Below the pieces are notes generated by a model that saw nothing but the letters and a program-made list of their open reading frames with translations, made no database searches and was not told the origin of the DNA. A stretch of DNA of 40,512 nt from Thermoprotei archaeon (GTDB lineage: Archaea; Thermoproteota; Thermoprotei; Thermofilales; B15-G2). Of this stretch, positions 39,023 through 40,512 are shown one piece after another. Location: contig QMSB01000007.1 in the NCBI GenBank assembly GCA_003650815.1, positions 1 to 40,512 on the forward strand. Direction: 5' to 3'. A program made the translations under genes and the position numbers. Within the stretch, counting starts at the first letter, position 1; the number at the start of each line of letters is the position of its first letter.

Positions 39023-39904
39023 CACATTATAATCATATTCAACATTGTCTACAATAACTATCCCACACCGCCTAAGCTTCTCCTTAATATCACTAGGTAC
39101 GCCTACACGCGATACAACAATAAGTTTCCTAGGCTTAAAAACTTTCAAATATTTTCTAATTAAATCAACATTTGCGACACTACCATATACCCTAATATTA
39201 CTTTTCCTAAACCACTCTACTCCCGACTCAACTTCAATAACATAATCGGGACACGGAATAATCTTCATGCCGTCAAAGAATATCTCCACTATATTTCCTC
39301 CATAAACCATGATATCAGGTCTATAGCGGGGAATACCCTTACTCTCGACAGGGCGTAACGCCTCAAAAAACAAACTCAAGTAATCTCCCCCAATCCTCAA
39401 AACAATATTAGCGGGAATCCAGCCAAGCCGAGAACTCCTAGAAAGAACAATCCTGCCCCTAGGATACTCAAGCACAGCACCACGCTCACCCAGCTCGACG
39501 AGAAGAGATAATAGAACAAACAGCTCATAAAGATCCCGAAACTTAATATTAAGAGAAAGCCTAACAGCAGCCCTAACCCTATCAAAAAACTCAAGCCCAT
39601 CAATCCTCCCCTCATCATAAGCCCTAAAAACCTTCCTCAAACTAACAAAACACCTAGGATCCATAACAGAAACATACTTCTCAAAAGACCCCAGCTCAAA
39701 AAGCCTACTAACACTAAACCCAGCATCAAATTCATCTAAACAATACCTATCCTTAACAACCTTAATCAAAAACTTCAGCTTCTCAAGCAGAAAATCAAGC
39801 TCACTACACAATTCCGCGAACTCACTACAAACTAAATCAAAAGCAATCCTACCGGCAACACTTCTCCCACAACTCATCAGTAAACACCACGGACTCATCG
39901 ACAC
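38990..39904 (-). CDS. Uncharacterised protein, possible PD-(D/E)XK-like fold; start or frame uncertain
   Basis: Long intact ORF; RYRPDIMVYGGNIVEIFF...CPDYVIEVESG...KPRKLIVVSRVGVPSDIKEKLRRCGIVIVDNV. Confidence 0.65.
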   Translation of the reverse strand: MSMSPWCLLMSCGRSVAGRIAFDLVCSEFAELCSELDFLLEKLKFLIKVVKDRYCLDEFDAGFSVSRLFELGSFEKYVSVMDPRCFVSLRKVFRAYDEGRIDGLEFFDRVRAAVRLSLNIKFRDLYELFVLLSLLVELGERGAVLEYPRGRIVLSRSSRLGWIPANIVLRIGGDYLSLFFEALRPVESKGIPRYRPDIMVYGGNIVEIFFDGMKIIPCPDYVIEVESGVEWFRKSNIRVYGSVANVDLIRKYLKVFKPRKLIVVSRVGVPSDIKEKLRRCGIVIVDNVEYDYNVLGRRLVSTLH

Positions 39905-40035
39905 TAAGCTTCAACATATCAATCATTCACCAAAGTATATAACTTATATCAATAACTCAAGCCACATAACCACCCATAAATACTCACAAATACCATGAAA
40001 ACTTATTAACTATAAGCTATCATAAATACCAGAAA

Positions 40036-40512
40036 ATGCAGACAGAAACCCTAGTAAGCCTAATCAGCATAATCGCCACAATCATAGGCTCCACAGCCTC
40101 AATAGCCTACTGGCTAGGCAAAAAATTCTCGGAAATAGACAAGAAATTCTCAGAAATAGATAAAAAATTCAATGAAATAGATAAAAGATTTGATGAAATA
40201 GATAGGAAATTCAATGAAATAAATAAAAAGTTCAGTGAAATAGATGAAAAGTTTACTAAAATAGATAAAGAGTTCAATAAGGTTCACGAGGAAATAAAGA
40301 CTATTGACAGAAAAGTAGAGAGCATTACTAAAGCTACTCAAGACCAACTAGAATTCTTCTCAGAGTTCCTAGGATTCAGAGGCATATTTACAGACAAAGA
40401 CATAGCCTTCGTTAAAAGCGAACTACAAAGACTCTCAGCCCGAGCAACAAACCCCCTAACTAAAGAAGAACTAAAAAGAATAAGAGAACTCATCAAAAAA
40501 GACGAGCTAACA
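40036..40512 (+). CDS. Membrane-anchored heptad-repeat coiled-coil protein, runs off the right edge (partial)
   Basis: Manual translation from ATG 40036: MQTETLVSLISIIATIIGSTASIAYWLGKKFSEIDKKFSEIDKKFNEIDKRFDEIDRKFNEINKKFSEIDEKFTKIDKEF...; no stop to window end, hence absent from the ORF track. Confidence 0.85.
   Translation, partial: MQTETLVSLISIIATIIGSTASIAYWLGKKFSEIDKKFSEIDKKFNEIDKRFDEIDRKFNEINKKFSEIDEKFTKIDKEFNKVHEEIKTIDRKVESITKATQDQLEFFSEFLGFRGIFTDKDIAFVKSELQRLSARATNPLTKEELKRIRELIKKDELT
40123..40290 (+). repeat. Eight tandem 21-bp units encoding KFxEIDK heptads
   Basis: aaattctcggaaatagacaag / aaattctcagaaatagataaa / aaattcaatgaaatagataaa / agatttgatgaaatagatagg / aaattcaatgaaataaataaa / aagttcagtgaaatagatgaa / aagtttactaaaatagataaa / gagttcaataaggttcacgag. 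Confidence 0.9.

Noticed and set aside
40150-40347. Minus ORF with repeated LFIYF units
   Set aside because: Antisense artefact of the 21-bp repeat encoding KFxEIDK on the plus strand.
1-40512. CRISPR arrays, insertion sequences, tRNA or rRNA genes
   Set aside because: No direct-repeat/spacer pattern, transposase ORF, or tRNA/rRNA-like sequence was seen; a tRNAscan/CRISPR search would be needed to be certain.

Overview
The window is about 40.5 kb of gene-dense archaeal chromosome. TATA-type leaderless promoters, ATG/GTG/TTG starts, a TackOD1-like protein and a FUN14 protein suggest a thermophilic TACK/Thermoproteota-type archaeon, but the exact lineage cannot be fixed from sequence alone. 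Main blocks: (i) a divergent type IV pilus/Tad-like locus (pilin, an edge-truncated giant pilin-leader surface protein missed by the ORF track, secretion ATPase, two TadC/ArlJ-like membrane proteins); (ii) a TackOD1-type zinc protein; (iii) a secreted/ABC-import locus with a secreted GATase-like protein, solute-binding protein, fused permease, ATPase and secreted calcineurin-like phosphoesterase, followed by two tandem amidohydrolase-like genes, one of which has lost its metal ligands; (iv) information-processing genes (radical SAM, NSUN-type RNA m5C methyltransferase, SerRS, TatD); (v) an overlapping operon with an HTH protein, a Walker-A-degenerate ATPase and an unknown protein; (vi) sugar/glycerate genes; (vii) an adjacent, overlapping SepRS/SepCysS pair for tRNA-dependent cysteine synthesis, which is the most notable functional system here; (viii) a site-2 protease, a long coiled-coil surface protein, a CinA-like protein, a possible PD-(D/E)XK-like protein with a suspected 5' frameshift, and an edge-truncated coiled-coil protein built on a 21-bp repeat. 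I saw no CRISPR array, transposon, rRNA or tRNA. All family calls are by eye; no searches were run.
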